A model generated the notes under the pieces. The model worked only from the letters and a program-made list of their open reading frames with translations. It searched no databases and was not told the origin of the DNA. Shown piece after piece: positions 8,367 to 16,133 of a DNA stretch of 64,000 nt; within the stretch, counting starts at the first letter, position 1; the number at the start of each line of letters is the position of its first letter. A program made the translations under genes and the position numbers. Source of the DNA: Haloterrigena alkaliphila (GTDB lineage Archaea; Halobacteriota; Halobacteria; Halobacteriales; Natrialbaceae); assembly GCF_017352155.2 (NCBI RefSeq), contig NZ_CP071462.1:2852001-2916000 (forward strand), read 5' to 3'.

Positions 8367-8492
8367 ATGGACGCACTCACGCACGCCGTTCTCGCGACGG
8401 AGACGCAGCTTCCGATGGACCTGGTCGGCTGGGGCGCGCTGATCCTGAGCCTGCTCGTCGCGATCATCTGGACGGCCTACGTCTACCGGTAG
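8367..8492 (+). CDS. 41-residue single-span membrane peptide
   Basis: ATG at 8367 to TAG at 8492. The peptide begins MDALTHAVLATETQLP and has one strong hydrophobic helix (LVGWGALILSLLVAIIW) ending TAYVYR. Codon third positions are strongly GC, as in true genes here. I recall similar small membrane proteins in other haloarchaea but know no function. It sits divergently from the NAD-kinase-like gene and convergently with the CinA-like gene. Confidence 0.65.
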   Translation: MDALTHAVLATETQLPMDLVGWGALILSLLVAIIWTAYVYR

Positions 8493-8516
8493 TCGAGACC
8501 CTCGAGTCGGGTGTCG

Positions 8517-9203
8517 TTACTCGGGACCGTCGACGCGCTCGCGGAGCCACGCGGCCGCCTCGGCGACGGTCGTCTCGTCGGTGCTCTCGAGTGAAATTCG
8601 AACCGAATTGCCCGGATAGCTGCCGACCGAGACGTCGAATCGGTCGCGCACCGCGGCGATGCGATCGAGCAACGCGCTCTCCGGTTCGTCGGCGACGACC
8701 TCCTCCCGATAGGTCGGCGTTCCCGAGAACTCGGATTCGATCGATTCGAACATCGCCTTCATCTCCCTGGGGACGCCGGGGAGGACGTAGACGCCCTCGA
8801 GGGCGGCGCCGGGCGCGACTCCCTCCTCGTTGTGCAGCGCTCGCGCGCCGGCCGGCAGGTCGGCCGTCCCCCCGGTCAGGTCGGCCCGCGAGTAGCCGTC
8901 CTCCGCCAGCCAGGCGAGCGCGCCCTCGTGTTCCTCGAGGTCCCGTCCCAGCGCGGCGGCGACGCCCTCCATGGTGAGGTCGTCGTGCGTGGGACCGAGG
9001 CCGCCGGTGACGACGACGGCGTCGTACTCGGCGCGATACTCGTTGACGACGCGGGCGATATCGCCGATCCGGTCGGGAAGCGTAGTGACGCGTTCGACCG
9101 AGACGCCGCGCTCGGCGAGTCGTTCACACAGCCACGTGGCGTTGGTGTTCGCCGTTCGTCCGGCGAGCAGTTCGTCTCCGACGGTGACGACCGCGACGTT
9201 CAT
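8517..9203 (-). CDS. CinA-like molybdopterin-binding-fold protein
   Basis: 228 aa. It starts MNVAVVTVGDELLAGRTANTNA and contains TGGLGPTHDDLT, the two signature loops of the MoCF-biosynthesis/CinA N-terminal (COG1058) domain. The C-terminal NMN-deamidase domain of bacterial CinA is absent; archaeal members usually carry only this part, which in related proteins has ADP-ribose pyrophosphatase or unknown activity. Full length for the archaeal family. Confidence 0.85.
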   Translation of the reverse strand: MNVAVVTVGDELLAGRTANTNATWLCERLAERGVSVERVTTLPDRIGDIARVVNEYRAEYDAVVVTGGLGPTHDDLTMEGVAAALGRDLEEHEGALAWLAEDGYSRADLTGGTADLPAGARALHNEEGVAPGAALEGVYVLPGVPREMKAMFESIESEFSGTPTYREEVVADEPESALLDRIAAVRDRFDVSVGSYPGNSVRISLESTDETTVAEAAAWLRERVDGPE

Positions 9204-9366
9204 GGCTTTCCGTTCGGGTCGCGGCCTAAAACGAGTATCGAGGTTCCGCCCACGACGCCGACCGCGGAGTCGTGACAGTCCGCCGAATCCGGTCGGTCGG
9301 CCGTCGACGGTTCGATCGGTCGGCGGTTGACAGCCCGGCCGATTAGCGGTCTGGCGGCCTGATTAG

Positions 9367-9408
9367 TATATAAAGGAGACGGTCACGTAACCACAAGATT
9401 CAATCTTG
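9367..9408 (+). promoter_or_regulatory. TATA box and overlapping palindromic operator
   Basis: TATATAAA at 9367-9374 is a good archaeal TATA box. The expected start of transcription about 25 bases on falls in the perfect palindrome CAAGATT-C-AATCTTG at 9394-9408. The next gene, a winged-helix regulator, starts at 9431, so a dimeric repressor bound here would block initiation. Autoregulation is inferred. Confidence 0.6.
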
Positions 9409-9430
9409 ATAATTCGTTAGAGGATGAACG

Positions 9431-9787
9431 ATGTCTCAGAGTCGGACGAATGGAAACGAATCGGAGTCAACTGCGGTTCTCGCGGCGCTCGGAAACAAGT
9501 ACAGCGCAGAGATTCTCTGTGCGGCGGGAACGCCAAAATCGGCGCAGACCTTGAGCGAGGATATCGAGATTCCGATCGCGACGTGCTATCGACGAATCGA
9601 GGAACTCGTCGACGCCGGACTGCTGACCTGCGAGGGGCGACAGCTCTCGACGGAGGGCCGTCGTACGAACATCTATCGGCGCACCCTCGACGAAATCGAG
9701 GTCAACTTCTCGAGCGAACAGCCGGCGTTATCGCGGAAAAACCGCACGGAAGCCAAGAACAGACTTCAGGATCAACTCCACGAGTAG
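9431..9787 (+). CDS. small winged-helix regulator (ArsR-like)
   Basis: 118 aa. Residues 15-90 form a winged helix: LAALGNKYSAEILCAAGTP, recognition helix ATCYRRIEELVDAGLL, and a wing GRRTNIYRRTLDEIEV. The family resembles the short haloarchaeal HTH proteins that respond to signals through partner proteins; no ligand domain is present. The palindrome over its own start site suggests autoregulation. The preQ0 genes begin about 350 bases downstream on the same strand, but a separate promoter region lies between. Confidence 0.8.
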   Translation: MSQSRTNGNESESTAVLAALGNKYSAEILCAAGTPKSAQTLSEDIEIPIATCYRRIEELVDAGLLTCEGRQLSTEGRRTNIYRRTLDEIEVNFSSEQPALSRKNRTEAKNRLQDQLHE

Positions 9788-9956
9788 GCTACTCACCCGT
9801 TCGCTCCCGACTCGCGTCGCTCCGTTCGGCCACGAGCGCTGCGTCCCGTCTCTCGAGGTTGGTCAGTGACGGTTGGGCGTTCACGCGGTCGTCCCTTTTG
9901 ATCGCTATTCGCGACGGAGACGAATCCGCCGTTCGTAATCGCTACTCGACGATTCT

Positions 9957-10026
9957 GGCGCGGGTGCTCGCTACACCGGCGCAGGTGCTCGCTACAACGG
10001 CGCAGGTGCTCGCTACACCGGCGCGG
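9957..10026. repeat. 21-bp tandem repeat, 3.3 copies
   Basis: Units at 9957-9977, 9978-9998 and 9999-10019 read GGCGCRGGTGCTCGCTACAMC, with a partial fourth unit to 10026. The copies differ at only two positions. The array is intergenic, about 110 bases before queD. Confidence 0.9.
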
Positions 10027-10104
10027 AGCAGGCTTATCGTCGACGCACTGGACGTCGGAGCCGACGGCTCGGACTCGAACCGAGAGCTCGAACTCGCTTC
10101 GATC

Positions 10105-10131
10105 ATACTTAAGTATTCTCGGAAGAATACT
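10105..10131. promoter_or_regulatory. overlapping palindromes before queD
   Basis: ATACTTAAGTAT (10105-10116) is a perfect palindrome. It overlaps a second one, AGTATTCT-CGGA-AGAATACT (10112-10131), so three AGTAT/ATACT half-sites sit in 27 bases, ending 5 bases before the queD ATG. The AT-rich first palindrome could serve as a TATA element. A regulator binding side by side is likely; a preQ1-type riboswitch is not evident. Confidence 0.5.
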
Positions 10132-10136
10132 GAGAT

Positions 10137-10613
10137 ATGACCGGATCGACCGACGGCGCCGAACGAGGTGCCGGAACCGACCGCGACGCGGTCGTCGGCA
10201 CCGAACGCGTCCTCCGCGTGGGCCACGACAGGCCGATCAGGATCAGCGCCGGCCATCGAATCCAACACCACGACGGCAAGTGCGCGCGACCCCACGGCCA
10301 CAACTACGAGGTGGCCGTCACCGTCGCCGGCACGCTGACCGAGGAGGGGTGGATCGCCGACAAGGGCGATATTACCGCAGCAATCTCCGAGTGGGACCAC
10401 ATGTTCCTCCTCGAGGCCGGCGACCCCCTGATCGAGGCCTTCGAGGCCGCCGGCGACGACGACGCCGTCGTCGTCCTCGAGCACCCGCCGACGGCCGAGG
10501 TGATGAGCGTCGTCCTGGAGCGAAAGCTCGCGGCCGCGTTGCCCGATACCGTCACGGACGTCGCGGTGCAGGTCAACGAGACGAGCGAACTCTGCGGGGG
10601 GAGCGAGCTCTGA
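10137..10613 (+). CDS. queD: 6-carboxy-tetrahydropterin synthase QueD
   Basis: 158 aa. Zinc-binding histidines and the catalytic region are seen in SAGHRIQHHDGKC and RPHGHNYEV, followed by WIADKGDI and WDHMFLLE, all typical of the 6-pyruvoyl-tetrahydropterin synthase/QueD family. It converts dihydroneopterin triphosphate to 6-carboxy-tetrahydropterin, the first committed step to preQ0, which in archaea becomes archaeosine at tRNA position 15. The family ends with a conserved Glu motif, here VNETSELCGG. It is first of three genes with queE one base downstream. Confidence 0.92.
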   Translation: MTGSTDGAERGAGTDRDAVVGTERVLRVGHDRPIRISAGHRIQHHDGKCARPHGHNYEVAVTVAGTLTEEGWIADKGDITAAISEWDHMFLLEAGDPLIEAFEAAGDDDAVVVLEHPPTAEVMSVVLERKLAAALPDTVTDVAVQVNETSELCGGSEL

Positions 10614-10614
10614 G

Positions 10615-11421
10615 ATGCCGGTTTCCGATTCCGTCGATTTCGACCCGGAAGTCGATGCCGACGGCGATACCACCAGCGAGGAGACGCCGGACGGCCTGCC
10701 GATCAACGAGTTGTTCTACTCGCTGCAGGGCGAGGGAACGCTCGCCGGCGTTCCGTCGGTGTTCGTCCGCACGAGCGGCTGTAACCTCCGATGCTGGTTC
10801 TGCGACTCCTATCACACCTCCTGGGAGCCGACCCACGCCTGGCTGGACCGCGAGCAGATCCTCGCGGAGATCGAGTCCCACGACGCCGACCACGTCGTTC
10901 TCACCGGCGGCGAACCCCTGCTCCACGAGGCGAGCGTCGACCTGCTCGAAGCCCTCGAGGACCGGGACTATCACACCACCGTCGAGACCAACGGGACGAT
11001 CCACCGTGACGCCCCGATCGACCTCGCCTCGATCAGCCCGAAACTCGAGAGCAGCACGCCGACGCCCGAACGAGCGCCCGAGGGTGAGGGCGCCCACGCG
11101 GACCGATGGGCGGAGCGCCACGAGAACGATCGCATCGACCTCGAGGCCCTGGCCGCGCTGGTCGAGGACTACGAGTTCCAACTGAAGTTCGTCGTCACCG
11201 ACGAAGACGACATGCCGGAGATACTCGACCTCCTCGAGGCACTCCGCGGCGTCACCGACGCGCCGATCGGCGACGACGACGTGCTCCTGATGCCCGAGGG
11301 CGCGACCCGGGAGCGCCTCGCGGAGACCCGCACCCGCGTCGCCGACCTCGCGATGGAGTACGGCTTCCGGTACACGCCGCGACTGCACGTCGACCTCTGG
11401 AACGACGCGCCCGAGACGTAA
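10615..11421 (+). CDS. queE: 7-carboxy-7-deazaguanine synthase QueE (radical SAM)
   Basis: 268 aa. The cluster motif is SGCNLRCWFCDS (CxxxCxxC), preceded by the substrate loop SLQGEGTLAGVPSVFVR. VVLTGGEPLL and the strand TVETNGTI follow, as in QueE. The enzyme contracts the pterin ring to 7-carboxy-7-deazaguanine with S-adenosylmethionine and a 4Fe-4S cluster. Residues about 1-25 are an acidic extension. An acidic insert (about 145-165) before the conserved KFVVTDEDDM strand is common in haloarchaeal forms. Confidence 0.93.
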   Translation: MPVSDSVDFDPEVDADGDTTSEETPDGLPINELFYSLQGEGTLAGVPSVFVRTSGCNLRCWFCDSYHTSWEPTHAWLDREQILAEIESHDADHVVLTGGEPLLHEASVDLLEALEDRDYHTTVETNGTIHRDAPIDLASISPKLESSTPTPERAPEGEGAHADRWAERHENDRIDLEALAALVEDYEFQLKFVVTDEDDMPEILDLLEALRGVTDAPIGDDDVLLMPEGATRERLAETRTRVADLAMEYGFRYTPRLHVDLWNDAPET

Positions 11422-11442
11422 TCACCCGACTCGATCACGACC

Positions 11443-12174
11443 ATGACTGACGCAACCGCCGATACCACGACCGACGAACCGTCTTCCGAGCGCGCCGTCG
11501 TCCTCCTCTCGGGTGGCATGGACAGCGCCACCGCCGCCTCCGAGGCTCGCAAACGAGGTTACGAAATTTACGCCCTCCACACCTCCTACGGCCAGCGAAC
11601 CGAGGACCGCGAACTCGAGTGTGCCCGCCGACTCGCCGACGAACTCGACGCCGCCGACTTCCTGCGGCTCGAGACCGGACACCTCTCGGCTATCGGCGCC
11701 TCGAGTCTCACCGACGACGAGCTGGCCGTCGAGGACGCCGATATGGCGAGCGACGAGATTCCCACCTCGTACGTCCCCTTCCGGAACGCGAACCTGCTCG
11801 CGATGGCCGTCTCCTACGCCGAGGCCAACGACTGCGAGGCCGTCTTCATCGGCGCCCACAGCGAGGACTTCTCGGGGTACCCCGACTGCCGGCCCGAATT
11901 CTTCGAGGCCTTCGAGCGAGTGGTCGACGTCGGGACGAAACCCGAGACCGAAATTTCGATCGAGGCACCGTTCGTCGAGCACTCGAAGACTGACATCGCC
12001 CGGCGCGGCGTCGAACTCGAGGTACCGTACGAACACACCTGGAGCTGTTACTGCGAGAACGAACCCGCCTGCGGCACCTGCGACGCCTGTGCGTACCGCC
12101 TGCAAGCGTTCCAGAACATCGACGTCCGCGACCCGATCGAGTACGCCGAGCGGCCGTCCTACGCCGACGACTGA
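11443..12174 (+). CDS. queC: 7-cyano-7-deazaguanine synthase QueC
   Basis: 243 aa. The PP-loop LLSGGMDSATA binds ATP. YVPFRNANLL and the C-terminal zinc knuckle (WSCYCENEPACGTCDACAYR, four Cys) are diagnostic of QueC. It converts the carboxyl group of CDG to the nitrile of preQ0 using ammonia and two ATP. It follows queE by 21 bases. ArcTGT and ArcS, the later archaeosine enzymes, are not in the window. Confidence 0.95.
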   Translation: MTDATADTTTDEPSSERAVVLLSGGMDSATAASEARKRGYEIYALHTSYGQRTEDRELECARRLADELDAADFLRLETGHLSAIGASSLTDDELAVEDADMASDEIPTSYVPFRNANLLAMAVSYAEANDCEAVFIGAHSEDFSGYPDCRPEFFEAFERVVDVGTKPETEISIEAPFVEHSKTDIARRGVELEVPYEHTWSCYCENEPACGTCDACAYRLQAFQNIDVRDPIEYAERPSYADD

Positions 12175-12252
12175 CGCGGGCCAATTACTGACGCGAGATG
12201 TCGATCTTCCACACCCGTTCGGAGCGGAATCACCACGCGCGTTGACGTGGGA

Positions 12253-13473
12253 TCACCACGCCCGCTCGAGGATCCCCTCGATCTCGGCGACCGTGGGATC
12301 CAATCCCGGCGGCGCGTTCGCCGTGAAGCGATCGGCGAGGATCGACTCCGCGACGGCGGTGAACTCGTCGCGCTCGGGCCCGTCGACGTCGCGCAGGCGG
12401 GTAGGGAGGTCGAGCGCGTCGCGGATGTCAGCCACCGCGTCGACGACCGCTCCCGCCGGATCGGCGGCGTCGGCGACGCCCAGCGCGTCGGCCAGCACGT
12501 CCAGTCGGGCGTCGACGTGCTCCGCTTCGAAGAGGTACTCCAGAACGTGGGGAACGACGACGGCGTGGGCGGCCCCCTGCTGGACGTCGTACGTGCGCGT
12601 CAGCCCGTGGCCGAAGGCGTGGACGATCGACAGCGTCGTCTCGCCGGGTCGTGAGATGCCGTACTGCACGAGGACGATCCCCTCGAGGGCCGTCTCGAAC
12701 GTTCCGGTGTCGCGGTCGCCGTCGCCGAAGGCGCGGAGTCCCGCCTCGAGTTTCGAGAGGCCGCGTGCGGCCGTCGCGTCGGTGATCGGCGTCGCGTTGC
12801 TCGCGTAGATCGTCTCGAGACCCTTGTCGAAGCCGTTCATGGTCGACCCCGTCAGCACCGATTCGGGCGTGGTCGCGACCAGTTCGGAATCGTAGACGGT
12901 CGCGGCGGGCATGAGGCCGGGATCGGAGATGCCGCCGCTGACCGCCGACTCGACCAGCCCCGACTCGGGGTCGGCGGTGACGCCCGCGACCATCGTGAGG
13001 TCCGCGCCCGCGAGGGTCGTCGGAATCGCCACGATCGGGACGAGACCCTCCTCCGGCACGGTGATCGTCCCCCGCTCGGCGAACTCGTCGGCGACGTCGT
13101 CGGCCGACCGGTCGCTCGCCGCGAGCGTGCTGATCACCTTCGCGACGTCGAGGCTGCTGCCCCCGCCGAGGCTCACGAGAACGTCCGCGTTCGTCTCGCG
13201 GAGCCGGTCGCGCCCCTCGAGGGCCGTCTCGAGGCGCTTCTTCGGGGTCGTCTCGTCGAAGACGCCGGCCAGTCGATCCCCCAGCCCCCGCCGAACCGGA
13301 TCGATCACCGCGGGCGTGGAGCCGACGGTGGTGCCGCAGACGATCAGAGCGCGCTCGAGGCCTTGCGCCTCGAGTTCGGCCGCGAGATCGTCGACGCACC
13401 CGGCGCCGAACCGGATCGTCGCCGGGTCGTAGTCGAAGCGAAACGACGGGTCGCGGTCGCTCGAGGGAGTCAT
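12253..13473 (-). CDS. iron-containing alcohol dehydrogenase family protein
   Basis: 406 aa from ATG at 13473. The NAD(P)-binding loop is LVSLGGGSSLDVAKV. The metal-binding pattern is HAFGHGLTRTYDVQQGAAHAVVVPHV, within the class III Fe-ADH consensus HxxxH..HG..A...P. NGFDKGLE provides a further conserved segment. The substrate is unknown; in haloarchaea such enzymes are often glycerol, lactaldehyde or butanol type. The next gene on the same strand lies more than 100 bases upstream, so it is probably transcribed alone. Confidence 0.85.
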   Translation of the reverse strand: MTPSSDRDPSFRFDYDPATIRFGAGCVDDLAAELEAQGLERALIVCGTTVGSTPAVIDPVRRGLGDRLAGVFDETTPKKRLETALEGRDRLRETNADVLVSLGGGSSLDVAKVISTLAASDRSADDVADEFAERGTITVPEEGLVPIVAIPTTLAGADLTMVAGVTADPESGLVESAVSGGISDPGLMPAATVYDSELVATTPESVLTGSTMNGFDKGLETIYASNATPITDATAARGLSKLEAGLRAFGDGDRDTGTFETALEGIVLVQYGISRPGETTLSIVHAFGHGLTRTYDVQQGAAHAVVVPHVLEYLFEAEHVDARLDVLADALGVADAADPAGAVVDAVADIRDALDLPTRLRDVDGPERDEFTAVAESILADRFTANAPPGLDPTVAEIEGILERAW

Positions 13474-13588
13474 GGCCGGTCGTACGTCCCGCGCGGTGTT
13501 AAACCCGCGAGTCGTGACACCGGACGCCGCTATACTCCGTCGGATCGGCGGCGTCGGCTGCGTCCGGTGGCGCGTGGGGACGGACCCG

Positions 13589-13891
13589 TCACGCACCCCC
13601 GAAATCGACGTTCTCGATACCCGGACCGTCCGACAGCCGGTCCCGCACCTCGCCGGCGACGCTCGCCTCCGCGCGGACCGTGACCGTCGCGGTCACGACC
13701 GTCGCGGACAGCCGCGGCTCGATTCCGCGGAGGCCGTCGACGACGACCTCCGTGACGCCGTCGACCGCTCCCAGCCGGCGCTCGACCTCGAGCGCCAGAC
13801 CGCCGTCCGCTCCGTTCGGGACCCGCACCGTCGCGACCGCGGCGTGTCCGGTCGATTCCACATCGTCGTCGGTGGTACTGAGCGCAGTCAT
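13589..13891 (-). CDS. small hypothetical protein, about 100 aa
   Basis: 100 aa. The ATG at 13891 is preceded by a strong Shine-Dalgarno GGAGGTGA six bases away, unusual in this window and the reason for choosing this start. The protein has an alternating pattern resembling two beta-alpha-beta units (AAVATVRVP, then a helix LALEVERRLGAVDGV, TEVVVDGL; later SATVVTATVTV with helix EVRDRLSDG), a ferredoxin-like or HMA/ACT-type fold, but lacks CxxC. I do not recognise it. The aberrant tRNA gene lies just upstream on the same strand. Confidence 0.6.
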   Translation of the reverse strand: MTALSTTDDDVESTGHAAVATVRVPNGADGGLALEVERRLGAVDGVTEVVVDGLRGIEPRLSATVVTATVTVRAEASVAGEVRDRLSDGPGIENVDFGGA

Positions 13892-13954
13892 CGTTTCACC
13901 TCCGCGTGGAGCGCTCGTCGCGGACGGCGGCCCGTCACGCGAGCGGTTCCGCAG

Positions 13955-14031
13955 TGCTCCCGGGGGGGAATCGAACCCCCGACCTCCAGCTCGAAGGGCT
14001 GGCGTCTCTCGCCACCGGAGACTCCGGGAGC
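13955..14031 (-). tRNA. tRNA-like gene, anticodon loop UUC (Glu?), non-canonical
   Basis: All four stems pair on the minus strand: acceptor GCTCCCGG/CCGGGAGC (8 bp as written), D-arm GTCTC/GAGAC with GG in the loop, anticodon CCAGC/GCTGG with loop CCTTCGA, T-arm GGGGG/CCCCC with loop TTCGATT, discriminator A. The loop centre reads UUC (glutamate). Departures from canonical tRNA are an 8-bp rather than 7-bp acceptor (13-bp acceptor/T helix), C instead of U33, and no U8. The G7 run at 13962-13968 could hide a one-base sequencing error that would restore a 7-bp stem but not U8 or U33. Confidence 0.6.
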
Positions 14032-15009
14032 CGGGTCGGCGGTCGGTTCGGTGCAGTACGTGACGGGACGGCCCGATTCCGGGGCCGGTCCGTCGCGGAG
14101 CGGCGTCCTCCGGCCGCCGAGGGCCGGGAATGGGCACCGGTTCGTGCAGGTCGTAGTCCCTTCCGGGACCCTCGCAGTCACCCGGTCGGGGACGGTCGTC
14201 CCGGTCGGGCGAGTCGGTGCCTGTCTCGATGCGCATCCCTCGCGGGCTTCGTCGTCGGGTCTCGATCTCGCGGTTCCGGCGGCGAGACCCGAACTGAACG
14301 GGGCCACGGCTACTCGCGTACCGCGTGGACGGCAGCCGGCGCGCCGACCGAGCCGGCGGCTCGATCGCTACCGGCTCGCGGTGTCGCCGTAACCGAAATC
14401 GAGATGCCGCGAGCGAGGTCGACAGCGAACGACGGCGATGACGCTGTGCCTCGCGAGCGGCGCGCCCGTCTTCTCCGGCCCCGGACGGGTACTCCGTGTG
14501 GGGGCCGGATTATGCGGGCAAGTGGATCAGACGATCCCGAGACGGGTCGCCAGTGTCTGAGTACTGGACCAGTTCGGATACCCGAGATCGTCCGGGGTTC
14601 CCACGGGTTCGCGGCGTTCGAGCCCGCCGAAACCGTGCGTCACGGCTCGAGTCGAAAGAAGCGAGCGGAGCCGTGGCGCGGAGCGAGCGGTCACGTGGGA
14701 TCACCTGAATTCGTTGTGCGCGTCTGAAGACTTCGTTTCGATGTCACTGGTGCGATCTCCTTAACTGTGCTTTGGGTATGATACACACACTCATATCGGT
14801 CGGCTCCGAACGGTACTCGTCGACCCGACTCGAGGGGACGAGCGGTCGAGCGTCCCGGTCGGACGACCGCGCGCCACGGGCGAACGGTGCGGCGACCCAC
14901 GGGCCGTCCCGCCCGCGGAATTACCTGCCGAGCGACCAGTCGCACTGACAGTAGTCGAACATGACACGTGCCGTATGGTTTGATTGGGATTGACACGCAA
15001 GGTTAGGGT
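14032..15009. other. 978-base stretch without a supported gene
   Basis: Open frames exist on both strands but none has haloarchaeal protein character; they are arginine/proline-rich readings of GC-rich DNA. A short plus-strand frame 14496-14708 (MWGPDYAGKWIRRS...) is the least unlikely. AT-rich bases 14755-14800 and 14960-15000 may carry the promoter of the secreted protein at 15010. No repeat shared with the rest of the window was found. Confidence 0.5.
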
Positions 15010-16110
15010 ATGAACCGACGACGCTTCATCGCGTTCACCGGTGGGGGAATCGGCACTGCGGGCGTCGGTCCGGCGACGACATCCGCACAGGACGATCCGG
15101 CGCTGTTCGAGGTCGCGACCGCGCGGACGAGTTCGCCGGTCAACGGCGGCGACCTGCTCGAGGTGACGGCGATCATCGAGAACGTCGGCGACGAGACGGG
15201 GACGACCGACGTCGAACTGATCGTCGGCCACACGCCCGAAGTCGAGGACAGTCGAACCCTGACGCTCGCGCCCGGCGAACGCCAGCGGCTCACGCTCGAG
15301 TTTCGGGCGGGGCAGCCGTCGGGCGGGCGCGAGGAGTTCCCGGTCCGGGTCGATACGGGTGCCCACGAGGCCTCCGAGAGCGTGGTCGTCACTGCGGACG
15401 GCGGCGATCCCGGTGAGGGGGTGACGTTCGACGCCTGTACGCAGGCGCGGCTCACCGGAACGTTCGAGGACGGCTATCCCTGCTACGCGAGCACGATCTT
15501 CTACACCGAGTCGGGGGTCGGCAACACGATCATCGAGGACGGGATCACCGTCGGCGAGGACGTCGACGCGCCGTTCACGGGGACGATCGTCGTCCGGATC
15601 TCGGACGACTCGCGCGTGATCGAGGACGGTGACCGAATTTACGTCGACGTTCCCAATTACGGCGAGTACGGCACCGTTCTGACGGGGCTGACGACCGACG
15701 AGGAGGACTATCGGGTCGCCGGCACCACCCACGGCAACCCCCACGCCGAGGGCTGTCTCGAGGAAATCAGGTCGCGGTGGGAGGACGCCGTCGGGCAGGG
15801 TGACTCGGATCCGGCGCTGTTCGAGGTCGCCTCGGTCTCGACGAACTCCCCGGTCGGCCCCAACGAACTGCTCGAGGTGTCGGCGACCATCGAGAACGTC
15901 GGGGACGAGGCGGGCACGACCGACGTCGAACTGGTCGTCGGCCACTCGCCCGAAGTCGAGGACAGCCAAACACTCACGCTCGATCCGGGCGAGTCGGCGG
16001 CTATCACTCTCGAGTTCCGCGCCGGGACCCCCTCCGGCGGCCGCGAGGAGTTCCCCGTCAGGGTCGATACCGGCGCCCACACGGTCACCGAGATGGTGGT
16101 GGTCACCTGA
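15010..16110 (+). CDS. Tat-exported protein with two CARDB-like domains
   Basis: 366 aa. MNRRRFIAFTGGGIGTAG is a Tat signal (RRRF), probably cut near the SAQ at residue 27. Residues about 28-130 and 266-366 are near-identical immunoglobulin-like CARDB domains (both contain LLEV, ENVGDE, GTTDVEL, FRAG, SGGREEFPVRVDTGAH), joined by a different 135-residue domain with four spread cysteines (DACTQ, YPCYA, EGCLEE). The duplication is also clear at DNA level. CARDB domains act in cell-surface adhesion. No lipobox or C-terminal anchor is seen, so it may be released or surface-associated. Confidence 0.8.
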   Translation: MNRRRFIAFTGGGIGTAGVGPATTSAQDDPALFEVATARTSSPVNGGDLLEVTAIIENVGDETGTTDVELIVGHTPEVEDSRTLTLAPGERQRLTLEFRAGQPSGGREEFPVRVDTGAHEASESVVVTADGGDPGEGVTFDACTQARLTGTFEDGYPCYASTIFYTESGVGNTIIEDGITVGEDVDAPFTGTIVVRISDDSRVIEDGDRIYVDVPNYGEYGTVLTGLTTDEEDYRVAGTTHGNPHAEGCLEEIRSRWEDAVGQGDSDPALFEVASVSTNSPVGPNELLEVSATIENVGDEAGTTDVELVVGHSPEVEDSQTLTLDPGESAAITLEFRAGTPSGGREEFPVRVDTGAHTVTEMVVVT

Positions 16111-16133
16111 TTTCCGAGATGGCGGTCACCTGA
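16090..16133. repeat. short tandem duplication of the CARDB gene's end
   Basis: GAGATGGTGGTGGTCACCTGA, containing the stop at 16108-16110, is followed by GAGATGGCGGTCACCTGA at 16116-16133. Further CGGTCACTC words recur to about 16200. It looks like slippage or a local duplication just behind the coding end; bases to 16376 hold no gene. Confidence 0.65.

Larger units (their letters stand above)
9788..10136. other. 349-base gap without a gene
   Basis: No reading frame with a convincing start is seen. The stretch holds CGCT/GCGA-rich words just after the regulator stop, the 21-bp tandem repeat at 9957-10026, and the palindromic promoter region of queD. Confidence 0.6.

Noticed and set aside
14496-14708. 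Short plus-strand frame starting MWGPDYAGKW
   Set aside because: Starts plausibly but turns into Arg/Ser-rich sequence; no neighbour or homologue to support it.
14691-14996. Possible protein of about 100 aa on the minus strand
   Set aside because: Arg/Pro/Val-rich, no strand or helix pattern, no promoter or ribosome site; more likely intergenic.
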